Origin: CAWBJP01 sp044867425
Lineage (GTDB): Bacteria; Actinomycetota; Acidimicrobiia; IMCC26256; BP-133
NCBI GenBank assembly: GCA_044867425.1
Contig: JBIOUX010000051.1
Location: 10,310-74,309, forward strand
Direction: 5' to 3'
DNA length: 64,000 nt
Shown here piece after piece: positions 52,937 to 62,461 of this stretch; position 1 is the first letter of the stretch; every line of letters begins with the position of its first letter. Under the pieces are notes generated by a model. That model had not been told where the DNA came from, ran no database searches, and saw only the letters and a list, made by a program, of their open reading frames with translations. A program made the position numbers and the translations under genes.

Positions 52937-54470
52937 CCGACGGCCGGGCGGCCAGGTCGCCCGTCTCCACGAAGCCGGCGGTGGACAGGCCGGCGGGCAC
53001 CACGCCCTCGAGCGCCCGGTCGAGGAAGGACCCCAGCACCGACCAGCCCGCCTCCGATGGCGGCGCCGACACGGTGGCCAGCGACAGGGCAAAGCCGATC
53101 TCGTTGACCCGGGGCCGGGGACCGGGGAAGACGACCAGGCAGCGCCGGGCACACAACCGGGGGGCGCCGGTCATGACGTCAGGGGCGCCGTGGGCCAGGG
53201 AGCGGGCGTAGCCCAGCTTGTCGTCGTGGTAGGTGGCGTTGCGGCTCCAGGTGGCGTCGACGGCCATCACCACCGGCTGCCCCCCGGTGGGCCACCACTC
53301 CACCACCGCGTCGGGGCTCCGCTTGCGGCCCACGGCCACGATCCCCTCCCCCCGGCGGGGATAGACCCGATCGAAGCCCACCCGCACCCGCCCCCGGGGG
53401 GTGGCCGCCTCCTCCGCCCCGCCCCGGGGCAGCGGCGCCCCCGGGCGGGCCGGAAGGCCCAGGCGCCGGCGGACGGCGGCCCGCACCGCCTGGGCCACCC
53501 ACACCTCGAACAGGGCGTTGAGGGTCTGGGTGCGCAGCCCCAGGGCCACCGGATCACCGGGCAGGGGCGAGAACCGCAGGCTGTCGTCGAGGGCGTCGGC
53601 CAGCGTCCGGAAGGCCCGGTAGTGGGGCTGGTCCCGCAACAGGAAGCTGACCCGGGGGACGGGGCCGGGCGGCAGGCTCGTCCACGGTGCCTCCCCGGCC
53701 AGCAGCTGCAGCGCCCGGGTGGAGGAACCCAGCTCGGCGGCCAGATCCGTGTCCACCAGCGCCTCGGCCGCCGTCGCCTCCCGGACGAGGCCCAGCAGGC
53801 GGCGGACCACGCCGACCACGAACCGGTTCTCGGGGGTGTCGGGGCTGCGCTCCCGGGCCAGGGTGACCACCTGGCCGGAGCGGGGCGCCTCCGGCGGCCG
53901 GGGCGGGTCGAAGGGATGGAGCCGGCGCAGCAACAGGCGCCGGCCGCCGGTCCGTTCCAGGGGAGCCCACTCCCGGCGGGTGGCCGAGGCCGTGACCGGG
54001 GCCCGATGCAGGGCGGCGAAGGCGGGGAGGGCCCGGCGCAGCAGGGCGATGGCCACCAGCGCCCGCTCCTCGTCCCGCTTGGGAACCCGGGGGGCGAGGT
54101 CGGCCCAGATGCGGGCTCGCCCGGCCGGGTCGGCCAGGGCGCCGGCCCCCGCCCAGCTGCGGAACTGCTCGACCAGGAAGGCGAAGCCCTCCACCGTCGT
54201 CCGCCCCGGCAATACCACCACCCGGGGGCGGACGGCCGACGCCCCGACGGCGGTGAACATGAGGTCGAGCTCCCCCACCCACTGCTCCCGGCGGGCGTCG
54301 GCCACCCACGCCGGGTCGGCCCGGTCCCCCACGAACGGAACGGGGAGGCCGGCGATGAGCAGCTGGCCCTCCACCCCCGGGGCCAGGGCGAACTCCATGG
54401 CGGTGGCCTCGTCGATGCGCAGCGGAGCGCCGGAGAGCGGAACCGCCCGGCCCCCGAGCAGCAGGCTCAT
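52926..54470 (-). CDS. McrC-like DUF2357 nuclease subunit, altered active site
   Basis: 514 residues from ATG 54470, 7 nt after the ATPase stop. N-terminal beta-rich and helical parts, DUF2357 signature (SPDTPENRFVVGVVRRLL; LRTQTLNALFEVWVAQAVRAA), then a PD-(D/E)XK-like core: SPDAVVEWW (Pro386-Asp387) and VMAVDATWSR (Asp405-Ala-Thr407), followed by DDKLGYARSL. McrC-type nucleases have D-A-K; here Thr replaces Lys, so it may be inactive or use a lysine from elsewhere. Probably the effector of the adjacent McrB-like GTPase/ATPase. Confidence 0.72.
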   Translation of the reverse strand: MSLLLGGRAVPLSGAPLRIDEATAMEFALAPGVEGQLLIAGLPVPFVGDRADPAWVADARREQWVGELDLMFTAVGASAVRPRVVVLPGRTTVEGFAFLVEQFRSWAGAGALADPAGRARIWADLAPRVPKRDEERALVAIALLRRALPAFAALHRAPVTASATRREWAPLERTGGRRLLLRRLHPFDPPRPPEAPRSGQVVTLARERSPDTPENRFVVGVVRRLLGLVREATAAEALVDTDLAAELGSSTRALQLLAGEAPWTSLPPGPVPRVSFLLRDQPHYRAFRTLADALDDSLRFSPLPGDPVALGLRTQTLNALFEVWVAQAVRAAVRRRLGLPARPGAPLPRGGAEEAATPRGRVRVGFDRVYPRRGEGIVAVGRKRSPDAVVEWWPTGGQPVVMAVDATWSRNATYHDDKLGYARSLAHGAPDVMTGAPRLCARRCLVVFPGPRPRVNEIGFALSLATVSAPPSEAGWSVLGSFLDRALEGVVPAGLSTAGFVETGDLAARPSVTS

Positions 54471-54477
54471 GGATCCA

Positions 54478-57400
54478 CTAGGACAGCCGCATCTGGCCCA
54501 GGGTGAAGTCCTGGCGCCGCAGCTCGGTCAGCATCCGGTCCAAAGTGGACACCGAGCGGGGGAACTCGCCGGGGGCGGCCCGCAGCCGTCCGATCACCGC
54601 CTCGAGCACCTCGGGATGGGCGGGGTCGGAGCGGGAGAAGCGCAGCCGGGGCACCACCTGGGCGGACAGTGCCCAGTCGAGGGCCGCTTCGGCGGTGTGG
54701 CCCCGGGTGGCCCCCATGGCCGCCCAACGGACCAGGCGCCCCGCCACCCGGTAGCCCAGCCCCTGGCCGGCGTCGTCGAGGCTGCCGTCCAGGTCGACGA
54801 GCAGCTTGGGCACCCAGGGCGGGACGGTGGCCGCCTCGGGGAGATGGTCCAGGAAGGCCTTGAGCTCGCCGGCCTCCACCACCAGGTAGGCCGCCCGGTC
54901 GAGGATCTTGGCCGACACCGGCTGGGTGGTCTCGTCCAGGTTCACCGTGCCGACCACCACCAGGTTGGTGGGATAGGCCACCTCGGCGGGAAAGCCGGGC
55001 TCCTCGCCGGCGCCGGTGTGGAAGGCCACCCGCCCGCCGGGGAACTCCATCTTGGACAGCAGCTCGGCCAGGTAGTGCTCGGGGCGGGCCAGGTTCATCT
55101 CGTCCAGGCACAGGTGGTAGGGCCGGCCGGGGTCGCCGGCGGCGGCCACGATGAACTGGGAGGCGGGCGTGAGGAGAAGCGGGCGCCCGGAAACGGCGGC
55201 AGGTAGCCGAGCAGGTCCTCGTTGGCGTGCCAGTCGGGCCGGACAGCCACCAGGCAGAAGGCCGCCCCCAACTCCTCGGCCGCTTCGCCGGCCAGGCGGG
55301 TCTTCCCCGTCCCCGAGGGCCCGGCCAGGATGACCAGGCGGCTCTCGGCCAGGGCCAGCTCGTACTGGGCCACGAGCGCCGGCGCGTAGAAACCGCCCCG
55401 GTCCCGGAGCCGGGTGTGCAGGTTCGGGGCCCGGGACTCGGCCGCCTTGGCCGTCCGCCGGGCTTTGCGGGAGGGAGCCGGGGTCCGGACGCGGTCAGCA
55501 GCCGCGCCGGCACCCCCGTCCATGGTCCCGTCGACGGCCGGCGCCTCGGCCAGCCGGGCCCGCTGGTCGGCCAGCATCACCTCCAGGGCGGCCAGATCCC
55601 GCTGCACCCCGGGCTGCTCCCCGGCCAGGGGGGCGAGGTGGTCGCGCACCTCGACCAGGAGCCCCTCGAGGCCGGGGGCATCGAGCGTGCGCAGCGACTG
55701 GGAGCCCCGGGGGCTCGACCAGCGCCGGTAGACGGCCGACCAGGGCACCACGCCCTTGGGGAGGAGGACGGCGGCGTCCCGGTCGCCGTTGAGCACCCAG
55801 CCCCGCCGGGCCGGGGCCACGGCCAGCACCCGCCACAGGCCGACCAGCTCGTTGCCGGCGTCGGTGGCGGCCCACAGCACGGCCACGTCGCCGGCCTCCG
55901 GGGGCGTCTCCTCGATGACGGGCCGGTACTCGTCCACGAACGGGTCGGTGAGCTCCACCCGGGGTTGGCCGGCGAAGGCGGCCAGCCACGAGCAGCGCCG
56001 CACCCCCTTCTCGCAGAACTCGAGCTTGAACCGCTCCGACGAGGCGCAGGCCCGGTTCCCGGCCGGGGCGGTGCAGATGGTCCCGTCGAAGAAGTGGTTG
56101 TGGGCATTGACGCGGATGACATAGGCCGGGGTGGCCTTGATGGGGGCGGGTCGGACCAGGCGCTCGGGCCAGCCCCGGGCCACGGCGGCGGCCGGGGCCA
56201 GGTCGGCGCCGGCGGCCACCACCCCGGCACCAACCAGGTTGTCGGCCGGCGCCGGCGCCTGGGCCTGGGCCAGCGCCGAGACCTTGCGGTCCATGCCGGG
56301 CAGGACGCGGACCTGGCGGGCGAGGTCGGCCATGGCCGAGAGGTCGCCGGCGTCGCGGGCGGCGGCCAGGGCGTCGACCAGGTCCCCTCCGACCCCCCGG
56401 TTGGCGGCCCGGTCGAGGACGGTGGCTGCTTCCCGGCGGGTCTTCTCCCCTTCCAGTGAGCTCGACAGGTCCGACAGCCAGGCCCGGGCCTCGGTCAGCT
56501 CGCCGGCGTCGAGGGCCAGGCGGACCAGGTCGGAGACGTCGGCGGCGTCGCCGGTGGCGTGGGGTTCCACCCCGGCCAGGGTGTCGAGCACCTCGGCTTC
56601 GGCCCGCCGCCCGTCCTCCACCACCGAGGTCAGCTCCTTGTCCCCGGCGGCATCGGCCACCGGTCCGGCCACGCCGCCGAGGAGCCGGTGGGCGAAGAAC
56701 CGGTGCTCCTCGGCCAGGGGCGCCATGACCTCCGCCAGGGCGACGGCCAGCCCGCCGGGATCGGGCCGGGGCGGAGGCCCCCCGAGGGCGGCCAGGAGCC
56801 GGCCGGCCAGGATGGGGTCGCCGGTGCCGGCCAGGCGGGTCAGGGCCTTGACCTTGAGGGCGGGAAGGGGCTCGACGGCCGGGCCCAGGTCCCGGACCCG
56901 GGCGGCCAGGTCGGTGGCCAGGTCGACCCGCTCCTCCAGCTCCCGGCGGACCTTGGCGTGCAGCGGCGTGCCCTCCACCACTCCCGACGCTCGCAGCAAC
57001 GCCTCGGCCCGCTCGGCCAGGGGCGCCACCGCTCCAGGGTCGGGGGCCGTCCCCGCCTGGAGGGCAGCCACGGCGCCTTTGAGCTCGGCGTTGAGATCGC
57101 GGACGACGGCCTGGGCCTTGGCCACCTGGGAGAGGACGGGGACGGTGGCGGCCAGGTGGACGAGGCGGCCGGTGTCCTCGGCGAAGCGGCGCTGCTTCAC
57201 CTCGGAGCCGAGGTTGGGGGGCCAGCCCCCGGGCAGGATGGCGGCGGCCAGCTCGTCGGGCAGGGGGTGGACGTACCACAGCTGGGCGGGCCGCAACCCG
57301 ATGACGGCCGCCACCCACCAGTCGAGGAGGGCGCCCAGGACGGGATCGTCGGGGGCGAGTTCGACCGCCACCTGGGCCAGACGGACCTCCACGGGACGCA

Positions 57401-57572
57401 GGGCGGCGTCGGGAACACCGGCGTGGCGACCCCAGACCACCAGGTCGTGGAGGATGGAGGCGGCCCAGCGGCGGTCGGCGGCGGTGGGGACGACTCCGGG
57501 CTCCACCGGGCGCCCCAGCAGGGCGCCGGCCCGGCCGGCAGTGGGAACGGCGGTCGGGGCGCCTCCTTCCAT
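54478..57572 (-). CDS. McrB-like AAA+ protein with large N-terminal region, one-base frameshift
   Basis: Would be 1031 residues from ATG 57572. Helical N-terminal half (1-490), a possible PUA/EVE-like module (about 495-640: SERFKLEFCEKGVRRCSW, GDVAVLWAATDAGNELVGLWRVLAV), a basic linker, then AAA+: P-loop GPSGTGKTRL (751), NEDLLGYLPPF, Walker B HLCLDEMNLARPEHYLAELL, sensor TVNLDETT. The frame breaks at about 55168-55178: CGCTTCTCCTCACG lacks one base, and the other frame continues with the Walker B part. McrB hallmarks are the NLARPE and TVN(L)DETT motifs. Substrate recognition is unknown. Confidence 0.75.
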
Positions 57573-57601
57573 CGCCGTCCGACGCTACACGGGATGGCTG
57601 G

Positions 57602-58063
57602 TCAGTAGGTCCGGACGTCCGCCTCGTACTCGGCGGCCAGGTCGCGGACCCGGTCGGGCAGCGTCCCCGAGGCCAGGTCGGCCAGGCTCACCACCTCGAG
57701 GACGGAGCGGAGGCTGGTACGGACCGCCATCCACACCTCCTTGAGCGACTCGGCCGGGCCCTGGTAGCTGAGTGAGGCCAGGCTCGAGTCGTGGACGTTG
57801 GCCAGCGGACCGTCGATGGCACGGATGACGTCGGCCAGGGAGATCTCAGCGGCCGGACGGGCCAGCCAGTAGCCCCCCTCCGCCCCCCGCTGGCTGCGCA
57901 GCAGCCGGGCCCGCTTGAGGTCGGAGAGGATCCCGAGGAGGAACTTGAGCGGGATGTCCTGGGCCTTGGCGACGGTCTCCGCCTTCACCGGCTCGGTGGC
58001 GTCTTCTGCCGCCAGCTGGGCCATGGCCCGCACGGCGTAGTCCACCTTCACCGAGATCCGCAC
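57602..58063 (-). CDS. Rrf2-family regulator without Fe-S cysteines
   Basis: 153 residues from GTG 58063 (VRISVKVDYAVRAM), preceded by GTGAGG. Winged helix with PLKFLLGILSDLKRARLLRSQRGAEGGYWLARPAAEISLADVIRAIDG, the Rrf2 core. The three Cys that hold the cluster in IscR/NsrR/RsrR types are absent (no Cys at all), so it would sense something else, as CymR does. 37 nt downstream of the McrB-like start region on the same strand, so it could regulate that operon. Confidence 0.9.
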   Translation of the reverse strand: MRISVKVDYAVRAMAQLAAEDATEPVKAETVAKAQDIPLKFLLGILSDLKRARLLRSQRGAEGGYWLARPAAEISLADVIRAIDGPLANVHDSSLASLSYQGPAESLKEVWMAVRTSLRSVLEVVSLADLASGTLPDRVRDLAAEYEADVRTY

Positions 58064-58149
58064 CCTCACAGTCTGGCGCACCTGAACCGTGCCCGGGGGA
58101 CATCGCACCCCCGCCGGTAGACTGGAGGTGCGTCGCCGGTGGCGATCGT

Positions 58150-58223
58150 GCGCCCGTAGCTCAGTTGGATAGAGCGGCAGACTTCTAATCTGCGGGTCGG
58201 GGGTTCGACTCCCTCCGGGCGCG
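58150..58223 (+). tRNA. tRNA-Arg (UCU)
   Basis: 74 nt. Acceptor GCGCCCG/CGGGCGC, D-loop TAGCTCAGTTGGATAGAGC, anticodon stem GCAGA/TCTGC with loop CTTCTAA (anticodon TCT), T-loop TTCGACT, discriminator G. Lies between two minus-strand genes. Confidence 0.95.
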
Positions 58224-58358
58224 CTAGCGATTCCTGATCAAGAACACCGCGAAGAGGCCGACCGCCACCAGGATGGCGACGACGGCCACCGCGATGGTCA
58301 CGGCCGAGTCCCCCGGTTGCGTCTTGGTCGGCCCGTAGGCGATCAGCCAGGCGATCAT
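58224..58358 (-). CDS. 44-residue single-span membrane peptide
   Basis: MIAWLIAYGPTKTQPGDSA, then one hydrophobic helix (VTIAVAVVAILVAVGLFAVFLI) and RNR. Its ATG overlaps the ppx stop (ATGA) and its own stop abuts the tRNA-Arg end. The coupling and clean helix support a real gene; not recognised. Last gene of the trp-ppx operon. Confidence 0.65.
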   Translation of the reverse strand: MIAWLIAYGPTKTQPGDSAVTIAVAVVAILVAVGLFAVFLIRNR

Positions 58359-59953
58359 CGCGACGCCCCGGAGCGGCCGGCGGCGCGCGGCTTCTTCGCT
58401 TCGATGAGCACTTCGACGCCGAGGGCCTCGGCCAGCAGGTCCTGGCGGCTGCGGGCCGAGTAGATCTCCAGCTCGGCGTCGGCGCCGGCCTCGGTCTCGA
58501 CGACCAGGCGGAGGGGGGCGCCGTCGGCACCGCCTTTGGCCCGGACCCGGGTGACCGCCTTGGAGCGGGTCCGGTCGAGGCCGGCCGCCACCCGCAGCAG
58601 CCCGCCCAGCACCCGGACCATGTACTGGTCGTCCTCGCCCAGCCGGGCATATTCGGGGTGGCGGGCCTTGGGCGCCGACTTGCGGTGGTAACGGGCCACC
58701 AGCGCGATGAGCTCGATCTCGTGGTCGGTGAACCCGGTGAGCAGCTCGGTGTTGCGGATGACGTAGTAGCTGTGGAGGTGGTGGCGATCGTGGCTGATCA
58801 CCAGCCCGACGTTGCACAGCAGCGCCGCCGCCTCCAACCACTCCTCGCATTCGTCGGGGAGGCCGTGGAGGTGCTGGGTGTCCTCGAAGAGCTGCAGGGC
58901 CAGATCGGCGATGCGCTCGCAGTGGGGCTTCTCCTCCGGGGTCAGGGCGGCCAGGTGCTGCACGCTCTCGAAGCGGAGGTCCCGCAGGTGGCCGAGGGTC
59001 CCCGCCCGCCGCCGGCCGAGGACGTCGAGCAGCACCCCCTCCCGGAGGGCGTAGTCCGACACCACCATCTCCTCGATGCCGAGCACATCGAAGACCTGTT
59101 CCAGCAGCAGCACCCCACCCAGGATGATGTCGGACCGGCGGGGGTCGAGGCCCGGGACCGACTCCCGGTCCTTGGCCCGGGGGTGGGAGGCGAGCGCGTC
59201 GATCACCTCGGCCAGCTCGGCGGCGGTGAAGGTGGCGTTCTTGCGCTGGCGCCGGGGCTCCTCCCCCCGCCGGGCCCCGACCATCTCGGCGACGTTCATG
59301 ATGGTGCCCGAGCTGCCGACGGCCACCTCGAAGCGGTCATGGGTCGCCACCATGCGCCGCACCGGGGAGAGGTAGCTGCGCACGAAGGTGCGGGCCTCGT
59401 CGATGGCCTTCTTCTTGATCGGCTCCTTGCGGAAGAACCGGTCGGTGATCCGGATGGCCCCGACCTTGAGGCTGCGGGCGCCGAGCACGTCGCCGGCCCG
59501 GCCGACCACGAACTCGGTACTGCCCCCGCCGATGTCGACCACCAGCACCTGCTGGTCGAACACGGGCACGGCCTGGAGGACACCCAGATGGATGAGCCGG
59601 GCCTCCTCGGCACCCGAGATCACCTCCACGGACACGGCGGCTTCCCGGAGGACGGCGTCGAGGAACTCGGCGCGGTTCTCCGCTTCCCGCACGGCACTGG
59701 TGGCCACGGCGTGGATCTCGGCTCCGAAGGAGTCGGCGATGCGCCGGAACCGGGCCAGGGCGGCGACGCCCCGCTCGATCGCCTCGGCCTCGAGCTTCTT
59801 CATGTCACCCGAGCCCGAACCGAGCCGGACGACCTCCTTCTCCCGGTCCAGTATCTCGAAGCGGTTGTTCTCCACCGGGCGGGCGACGACGAGGTGGAAG
59901 CTGTTGGTACCGATGTCGACGGCCGCCACCGGCGTGACGGCATCCTCAGTCAT
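58355..59953 (-). CDS. ppx: Ppx/GppA phosphatase with HD-like C-terminus
   Basis: 532 residues from ATG 59953, overlapping the trpF stop (ATGA). Exopolyphosphatase or pppGpp phosphatase. ASKHA-fold motifs: AAVDIGTNSFHLVV, LVVDIGGGSTEFVVG and VGSSGTIMNVAEM; C-terminal HD-type domain with AALLCNVGLVISHDRHHLHSYYVIRN. Which substrate it prefers cannot be read from sequence. Unusual company: it is coupled to the tryptophan genes. Confidence 0.92.
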   Translation of the reverse strand: MTEDAVTPVAAVDIGTNSFHLVVARPVENNRFEILDREKEVVRLGSGSGDMKKLEAEAIERGVAALARFRRIADSFGAEIHAVATSAVREAENRAEFLDAVLREAAVSVEVISGAEEARLIHLGVLQAVPVFDQQVLVVDIGGGSTEFVVGRAGDVLGARSLKVGAIRITDRFFRKEPIKKKAIDEARTFVRSYLSPVRRMVATHDRFEVAVGSSGTIMNVAEMVGARRGEEPRRQRKNATFTAAELAEVIDALASHPRAKDRESVPGLDPRRSDIILGGVLLLEQVFDVLGIEEMVVSDYALREGVLLDVLGRRRAGTLGHLRDLRFESVQHLAALTPEEKPHCERIADLALQLFEDTQHLHGLPDECEEWLEAAALLCNVGLVISHDRHHLHSYYVIRNTELLTGFTDHEIELIALVARYHRKSAPKARHPEYARLGEDDQYMVRVLGGLLRVAAGLDRTRSKAVTRVRAKGGADGAPLRLVVETEAGADAELEIYSARSRQDLLAEALGVEVLIEAKKPRAAGRSGASR

Positions 59954-60620
59954 GCCAGCATTCTGGCCGACCGGATGAAGGCGCGGACGCGCTCCCGCAC
60001 CTTGCGGTGTCCGGCGTCCTCCACGGCGCTGATGACATCGACGGCGTAAGGCGCCACCGACCGGATGGCGGCGGCCACGTTCTCGGGGGTCAACCCGCCG
60101 GCCAGGATGCAGGGGCGGTCGTGGGACTCCACCACCGCCCGGGCCTTGTCCACCGCCACCGCCTGGCCCGTGCCCGCCGGCCGATCGGCGGTAACGGAGT
60201 CGACCAGGATGGCGTCGGCGCCGGCGGCGATGAACCGCCGGGCCAGCTCCACCCAGTGGGACACGGGCAGGTCGGCCGACGGGTCGATCCGCAGGGCTTG
60301 ACCACCTGGATGCCGCTGCCCCGGAGGCCCCGGGCCACCTCCCGCACGCACGCCTCGGTCTCGTCGCGGTGCAGTTGGAGGGCGTGGGGCGCCGTCGCCG
60401 CCGCGATTCCGAGGATCCAAGGGGCGTCCCCGCCGACCACCGCCACCCGGGTCACGAAGGGCGGGACGGTCCGCATCAGCGCTCCGGCCTGGCTGCGGGT
60501 GAGGTTCCAGGGATTGGCCTGGGGATGCTCGACCACGAACCCCAGGGCATCGGCCCCCTCCTCGACGCACATGCGAGCGTCGTCGACGTGGGTGATGCCG
60601 CAGATCTTGACCCGCACCAC
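59950..60620 (-). CDS. trpF: Phosphoribosylanthranilate isomerase, one-base frameshift
   Basis: Would be 223 residues from GTG 60620. Third gene of trpD-trpC-trpF. N-terminal part has VRVKICGITHVDDAR (catalytic Cys) and EEGADALGFV; the frame breaks at about 60294-60300, where CAAGCCCTGCGG lacks a base relative to a VVKALRID reading, and the other frame continues RIDPSADLPV...ILAGGLTPENVAAA with the catalytic-Asp strand YAVDVISAVED. Everything else is conserved, so a consensus error is likely. Confidence 0.88.
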
Positions 60621-60637
60621 GACCTAGACCGCCGGAA

Positions 60638-61345
60638 TCACGGCCAGCCCACGCCGACCAGCGCCCGGATGGCGGTCCGGGGGTCTGCGGCCTGCAGGAT
60701 CGAGGTGCCCACCAGCACCGCGTCCGCTCCCGCCGCTCGGGCCCGGGCGGCGTCGTCCGGTCCGGCGATGGCGCTCTCGGACAGGAGGAGCGTGCCCGAC
60801 GGAGCGCCCCCCGCCAGCCGCTCGGTGACGGTGACGTCGCCGTCGTCGACCTCCCGCACCAGGATGTCCCGATTGTTGATGCCGAGGACGTCGGGCCGCA
60901 GACCCAGAGCCCGGACCCGGTGCACGTCCTCCTCGTCGTGCACCTCGACCAGTGTCTCCAGGCCCCGGGCCCGGGCGGCGGCATGGAGGCGGGCCAGGGC
61001 CTCGTCGTCCTGCATGCACACGGTGAGCAGCACGGCGTCGGCTCCCGCGGCCACGGTCTCGTCGAGGTCCGCCTCCGTGGTGAGGAAGTCCTTGCGCAGG
61101 ATGGGAACGGCCACCACTGGCCGGACCCGGCGGACGATGTCGAGGTCCCCGCCGAAATCGTCGGCCTCGGTGACCACCGACAGGCCGGCGATGGGACAGG
61201 CGGCCATGGCCCCGGCCAGATCCTCCGGCGCCCGCCCCCGGAGCAGATCGCCGTCCTTGGGCGAGCGCACCTTGATCTCCGACAGCACGGGCATCAGATG
61301 CTCGCGCTGCCGGAGACGGATCGACGCGGAGAGGCTCCGGATCAC
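60638..61345 (-). CDS. trpC: Indole-3-glycerol-phosphate synthase
   Basis: 235 residues from GTG 61345, overlapping the trpD stop (GTGA). TIM-barrel landmarks: EIKVRSPKDG (EIK of the active site), ILRKDF (catalytic Lys), LVEVHDEEDV (Glu), GINNRDI (Asn), LLSESAI (Ser) and VGTSIL. It is shorter than most, lacking most of the N-terminal helical extension that closes over the substrate; compact forms are known. Converts CdRP to indole-glycerol phosphate. Confidence 0.85.
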   Translation of the reverse strand: MIRSLSASIRLRQREHLMPVLSEIKVRSPKDGDLLRGRAPEDLAGAMAACPIAGLSVVTEADDFGGDLDIVRRVRPVVAVPILRKDFLTTEADLDETVAAGADAVLLTVCMQDDEALARLHAAARARGLETLVEVHDEEDVHRVRALGLRPDVLGINNRDILVREVDDGDVTVTERLAGGAPSGTLLLSESAIAGPDDAARARAAGADAVLVGTSILQAADPRTAIRALVGVGWP

Positions 61346-62391
61346 GCAGATGCGGCGATGGCCTGCGATGTCTCGGCGAACTCCGCCAGCTTGCGGCTGG
61401 CCGCCCCCGAGTCGATGTTCTCCTGCGCCAGGCGCAAACCCTCCTCGGGGCTCTTGGCCACGCCGGCGACGTGGAGAGTGAAGGCGTTGTTGAGGACCAG
61501 GAAGTCGCGCCTGGGTCCCTGATCCTTCCCCTCGAAGATGTCGCGGATGACGGTGGCGTTGTAGGCCGGGTCGCCGCCCTTGACCTCCTCGAAGGTGGCC
61601 CGCTTGAGCCCGAAGTCCTCCGGGGTGATCTGGTAGCGCTCGACCTTGGTGCCGGTCACCTCGGCGATGTCCGTCGGACCCAGGATGGAGATCTCGTCCA
61701 GCCCGCCGGTCGGATCGGCGTCGACGAGACCGTGGGCCACCACCACGTGGCGCATGTCGAGCTGGGCGACGGCCTCGCCCACCATGGGCACCAGCTCCGG
61801 CTTGTAGACGCCCATCATGTGGTGGGGGGCGCCGGCCGGGTTGATCAGCGGCCCGATGATGGTGAAGAAGATGGTCTTGATGCCCAGCGCCAGCTCGGGG
61901 AAGAACACCTTGAGCATGATCGGGTGGAAGCTCGGGGCGTAGAGGAAGCTGATGCCGACCTGCTCGATCAGCCGGCGCCCCTGGTCGGGGGTCAGCTCGG
62001 CCACCACGCCCAGGGCCTCGAGGGCGTCGGCACTGCCCGAGGAGGCGGAGATGGAGCGGCTGCCGTGCTTGGCCACGGGCACGCCGGCCGATGCCGTGAG
62101 GATGGCGTTGGCCGTGCTCACGTTGAAGGTGGTGAGGCCGCCGCCGGTGCCGCACATGTCGGTCAGGTTCCCCTCGACCTGGGGGTTGATCTGCACGCAG
62201 TTGGCCCGCATGGCCCGGGCGATGGCCGCCACCTCGTCGACGGTGGGGCCCTTCATGAGCAGGGCGACGAGCAGCCCGGCGATCTGGACGTCGGTGACCT
62301 CGTCGTCCCGCATGCCCTCGACGAACTCGGTGAGCTCGGCCTCGGTGAGATCCTGGCCCTGGGTGAGCCTGCCCAACGACTCCTTGAACAT
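61342..62391 (-). CDS. trpD: Anthranilate phosphoribosyltransferase
   Basis: 349 residues from ATG 62391 with GGGAGGA upstream. PRPP-binding MCGTGGGLTTFNVST, KHGSRSISASSGSADALEALG, and the metal-binding DE pair in GGLDEISILGPT. Makes phosphoribosyl-anthranilate for trpF. First gene of the operon trpD-trpC-trpF-ppx; 70 bases separate it from the next gene upstream. Confidence 0.95.
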   Translation of the reverse strand: MFKESLGRLTQGQDLTEAELTEFVEGMRDDEVTDVQIAGLLVALLMKGPTVDEVAAIARAMRANCVQINPQVEGNLTDMCGTGGGLTTFNVSTANAILTASAGVPVAKHGSRSISASSGSADALEALGVVAELTPDQGRRLIEQVGISFLYAPSFHPIMLKVFFPELALGIKTIFFTIIGPLINPAGAPHHMMGVYKPELVPMVGEAVAQLDMRHVVVAHGLVDADPTGGLDEISILGPTDIAEVTGTKVERYQITPEDFGLKRATFEEVKGGDPAYNATVIRDIFEGKDQGPRRDFLVLNNAFTLHVAGVAKSPEEGLRLAQENIDSGAASRKLAEFAETSQAIAASA

Positions 62392-62461
62392 GGGAGATCC
62401 TCCCTCTCTGACGGCCTGGGGCGAAGATCATCCTCGATGGCCGCGCCCGTTCACAAGCGCT

